Shown here: positions 4,984 to 7,139 of the stretch, piece by piece | Layout: every line of letters begins with the position of its first letter | Numbering within the stretch: position 1 is the first letter of the stretch | Origin: Anaerolineales bacterium | GTDB taxonomy: Bacteria; Chloroflexota; Anaerolineae; Anaerolineales; VGOW01 | NCBI GenBank assembly: GCA_919901875.1 | Contig: CAKKQG010000162.1 | Span: 2,296-9,434, forward strand | Reading direction: 5' to 3' | DNA: 7,139 nt | Made by a program: the position numbers and the translations under genes | The notes under the pieces: generated by a model | The model's input: the letters and a program-made list of their open reading frames with translations, nothing else | Told to the model about the DNA's origin: nothing | Databases searched by the model: none

Positions 4984-6700
4984 GGTGATCATCCTTAACA
5001 ATTGTTTGCCACGACAGGCGGGCGTGTGCGCGTCTTTGCCAATTTAAAGCGAAGGGCGAATATCGCAGTTGGTCACCGATGGCTTTCTGTAACAGTTCCA
5101 GCATGGACTTATCACCAAAGAAATGTTGGCGATAAGCGCCATCGCCTATAAAGCCCACACGACGGTTAAGTAGATTCAAACGCAGCTTGTTATCGGGCAA
5201 ATGATTCTTGCCGTTGAGTAAATCTTTGAAGGCGGTGGACATCCACGGGAAGCGGGCGAACTGGGTTTTGATTTCGGCGACGGCGCGATCCACATCAGCT
5301 TCATCATCGGGATTGACGGCATCCATTAGCGCGTCAACTTTTTCCTGAATCTCAAAGAACAAGGGGAAGCCGCCACCCGCTAAGCGATGCGGGCGCATGA
5401 GTTCCAGATATTCGGCGCGAGTTTTAGCGCGATAGCGATTGGTAATCAACCGCAGGTATTCGAGATATGCGCCCAACAGCCACAACACTTCGTATACGTT
5501 CCACAGTTTGAAGTTGTGCCACGATTTGAAAGAACTTGCCACCAGCCGATCATGCATCTGAATGTAATTGAGAGTCATCGTCTCCAACGGCGCGAAGGCT
5601 TCGGCGGAATAATCGCCGGTCTGTTTAGCTTTGAGCAACAAGTCAGCTAATAAAAAAATACTGGCGTAAGTGACGTACAGCCCTTTGGAATAAAGCGGGT
5701 CAATGAAACCGGCGGCGTGCGCCAATAACGCAAAACGATCTGCCACGATGTGATGCGCGGAATACTGCAAACGCTCAATACGCATCCAAGCGCGGACGGG
5801 GCGCGCGTCTTTGAGTTGAGCGTACATGTCGGGGAATTGTTTTATGAACTCGAAAAATTCCTCTTCGGGAGTCAGGTCGTTACGTTGAGGGTAGAGACGC
5901 GGATCAAGTTGCAACCCCACGCTGCAAAGCGGATTGGTAGAGTCGGCGTGATTGTTGAAGGGGATGATCCACAACCAACCACCTTTGAAGATGTGATGCA
6001 GTGTGCCTTCCGAGAGCCGATACGGATGCCCAAATTTTTGTTGCGATGGACCAACGTTATTGAAACAAGGAACGTCAATCAAATGGGTGAAAATCGTGCG
6101 CGAGTGCGTGAGGCAATCACGATGCCGCCAGTTGAATTTGTTGGCGAGTAGAGACTTCATCCCACCTGCGTCTACAATGTATTCGGCTTGATAGGTTTGT
6201 CCTCTGTTAGTGATGATCTCCACGCCATCCGACTGAACATTGATATCTTGAATGAGCGTATTTTGCAGAACAGTTGCGCCGTAGGAAATCGCCACTGAAG
6301 TTAAAAAGTAATCGGCATCTTGGCGGTGGATGTGAATCTCATGCCCGTAAGGCATTTTGGGAATGACGGCTTGTAGACTTTTATTTACATCTACCTTTTG
6401 CCCGATGGTGTGATGCACAAAACTGAAGTGACGCTTAACGCCATGCGAGTTGCCGATGTAGTTATAAAAATTTTCCGAACTGTAATAGGCGAGTTCAGGC
6501 ACATCGTAAAACTCTGCCAAGGCCCGCATCACTTCGGATGTTTCTAAGATCATCGATTCGCCAATCGCAAAGCGCGGGTGCGCGCCGCCTTCGAAGACGA
6601 TGACCGCTAACCCCTGTCGCGCTAGCACGGTCGCTAAGGTGGAGCCGCCCATACCAGAGCCGATGATGGCGACATCATATTTTTTTTGTTCGTTTGCCAT
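4976..6700 (-). CDS. Flavin-dependent halogenase-family oxidoreductase (tryptophan halogenase-like)
   Basis: This 574-residue FAD protein starts with a Rossmann dinucleotide site, GSGMGG (14-19), with the ribose-binding E37 and then HPRFAIGES (41-49), typical of the halogenase and geranylgeranyl-reductase branch. It carries WLWIIP (242-247), matching the WxWxIP halogenase signature, and FIDPLYSKG (332-340), matching the FxxPxxSxG motif of flavin halogenases. K89 is a candidate for the essential lysine, but the alignment around it is uncertain. The long C-terminal part (about 350-574) is rich in aromatic residues and helices and differs from the classic tryptophan halogenases. The ATG follows the thioredoxin stop by 3 nt, with GGAG 8 nt upstream inside that gene. 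It could halogenate a small molecule or lipid, or act as a plain monooxygenase or reductase. A partner flavin reductase is not seen. The family call is good, the activity open. Confidence 0.85.
   Translation of the reverse strand: MANEQKKYDVAIIGSGMGGSTLATVLARQGLAVIVFEGGAHPRFAIGESMILETSEVMRALAEFYDVPELAYYSSENFYNYIGNSHGVKRHFSFVHHTIGQKVDVNKSLQAVIPKMPYGHEIHIHRQDADYFLTSVAISYGATVLQNTLIQDINVQSDGVEIITNRGQTYQAEYIVDAGGMKSLLANKFNWRHRDCLTHSRTIFTHLIDVPCFNNVGPSQQKFGHPYRLSEGTLHHIFKGGWLWIIPFNNHADSTNPLCSVGLQLDPRLYPQRNDLTPEEEFFEFIKQFPDMYAQLKDARPVRAWMRIERLQYSAHHIVADRFALLAHAAGFIDPLYSKGLYVTYASIFLLADLLLKAKQTGDYSAEAFAPLETMTLNYIQMHDRLVASSFKSWHNFKLWNVYEVLWLLGAYLEYLRLITNRYRAKTRAEYLELMRPHRLAGGGFPLFFEIQEKVDALMDAVNPDDEADVDRAVAEIKTQFARFPWMSTAFKDLLNGKNHLPDNKLRLNLLNRRVGFIGDGAYRQHFFGDKSMLELLQKAIGDQLRYSPFALNWQRRAHARLSWQTIVKDDHHA
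4992..4996 (-). promoter_or_regulatory. Ribosome binding site deciding the phosphatidyltransferase start
   Basis: AAGGA on the minus strand ends 8 nt before the ATG at 4983. Starts further upstream in the same frame (TTG at 5001, ATG at 4992) overlap or touch this site and lack one of their own, so 4983 is preferred. Confidence 0.6.
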
Positions 6701-6703
6701 CCG

Positions 6704-7045
6704 CTACGCTCCGGGCACTGCTTTCAATAATCCGTCCACTTTGGCTTTGATGGTTGGGGCAGAAGCCGCGCCGACGAGACGATCTTTGATTTGCCCTTGA
6801 GCAATGAATAGCAAAGTCGGGATACCCTGCACACCATATTTCCTCGCCCATTGCGAATTCTCATCGGTGTTAACTTTGGCAATGATGATTTTGTCGGCGT
6901 ACTCGATGGCAATGTTTTCGAGCACGGGCGCAATCATCCTGCAGGGTCCACACCAAGGCGCCCAGAAATCTACGACCACGGGAGTGGTGGATTTTAAAAC
7001 TTTGTTTTCAAATTCAGCATCGCTGATATGGATGGGTTGGTTCAT
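6704..7045 (-). CDS. trxA: Thioredoxin
   Basis: This is a 113-residue single-domain thioredoxin that reduces protein disulfides in the cytoplasm. The active site is WCGPC (31-35), preceded by VVVDFWAP and followed by RMIAPVLE. The buried D26 and the cis-proline P76 in GIPTLLF are both present. Length is normal, and there is no signal peptide or membrane anchor. AGGAG lies 7 nt before the ATG. The gene is the first visible one of a tight minus-strand series, 3 nt ahead of the halogenase-family gene. It is therefore likely to be co-transcribed with that flavoprotein, the phosphatidyltransferase and the U-x-x-C peroxiredoxin-like protein, whose redox centre it may recycle. That pairing is inferred from position. 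The symbol is a family label; the genome may hold several thioredoxins. Confidence 0.95.
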   Translation of the reverse strand: MNQPIHISDAEFENKVLKSTTPVVVDFWAPWCGPCRMIAPVLENIAIEYADKIIIAKVNTDENSQWARKYGVQGIPTLLFIAQGQIKDRLVGAASAPTIKAKVDGLLKAVPGA

Positions 7046-7074
7046 TACTTGACTCCTATAGAGGATTAAATTTT

Positions 7075-7089
7075 TAACTGCAACAGTTA
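7075..7089. promoter_or_regulatory. Perfect dyad upstream of thioredoxin, possible operator
   Basis: TAACTG-CAA-CAGTTA is a 6-bp perfect inverted repeat with a 3-nt centre, about 30 nt before the thioredoxin ATG and so in the leader or promoter region of the operon. Its size suits a dimeric repressor, but no known operator consensus is matched with confidence. No convincing -35/-10 pair was found for the operon in the 94 nt available. Confidence 0.3.
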
Positions 7090-7139
7090 GACGTTGTGTA
7101 AACCTGCTCTCTTACCTCTTGGTCTATAATCAGTTTATG

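Noticed and set aside
5750..6151. A 133-codon plus-strand frame
   Set aside because: It lies wholly within the halogenase-family gene, which has clear motifs on the other strand.
7125..7139. TATAAT on the plus strand followed by ATG at the last three bases, suggesting a divergent gene
   Set aside because: The box lies only 6 nt before the ATG, there is no -35 partner or ribosome site, and no codons are visible after the ATG.

Overview
The window looks like bacterial accessory DNA. All seven convincing genes lie on the minus strand, so the reading order runs from the right edge to the left. A TAT-exported reductive dehalogenase, a NarL-type two-component pair and a probable selenoprotein together suggest an anaerobic or facultative member of the Chloroflexota (Anaerolineae or Dehalococcoidia-like). 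This taxonomic guess comes from gene content only; there is no rRNA or other marker in the window.

Right block (7045 to 3805): thioredoxin, then a flavin-dependent halogenase-family oxidoreductase 3 nt downstream, then a CDP-alcohol phosphatidyltransferase that overlaps it by 8 nt, then, 18 nt further on, a peroxiredoxin-like protein. The spacing suggests one operon. The last gene contains an in-frame TGA exactly where the family has the first cysteine of its CxxC motif (U-x-x-C). A hairpin that fits the bacterial SECIS rules begins 17 nt after this codon, and its apical loop begins 25 nt after it. The simplest reading is a 179-residue selenoprotein that an ordinary gene finder would truncate to a 128-residue fragment. 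Thioredoxin at the head of the same operon is a natural candidate reductant for it.

Middle block (3641 to 1324): a membrane-bound HAMP-GAF histidine kinase of the HisKA_3 class and a NarL/FixJ response regulator, translationally coupled by a 4-nt GTGA overlap.

Left part (1323 to 1): about 430 nt without a convincing gene, holding a CGCAGAG-type repeat, nested inverted repeats that could fold in two mutually exclusive ways, a short open fragment resembling the end of a membrane protein, and a terminator-like hairpin. After this comes the first 298 codons of a reductive dehalogenase (RdhA), cut by the window edge. The two-component pair immediately upstream is a plausible regulator of it.

The main points of interest are the probable selenoprotein, the reductive dehalogenase and the presence of a halogenase-family flavoprotein within 5 kb of it.
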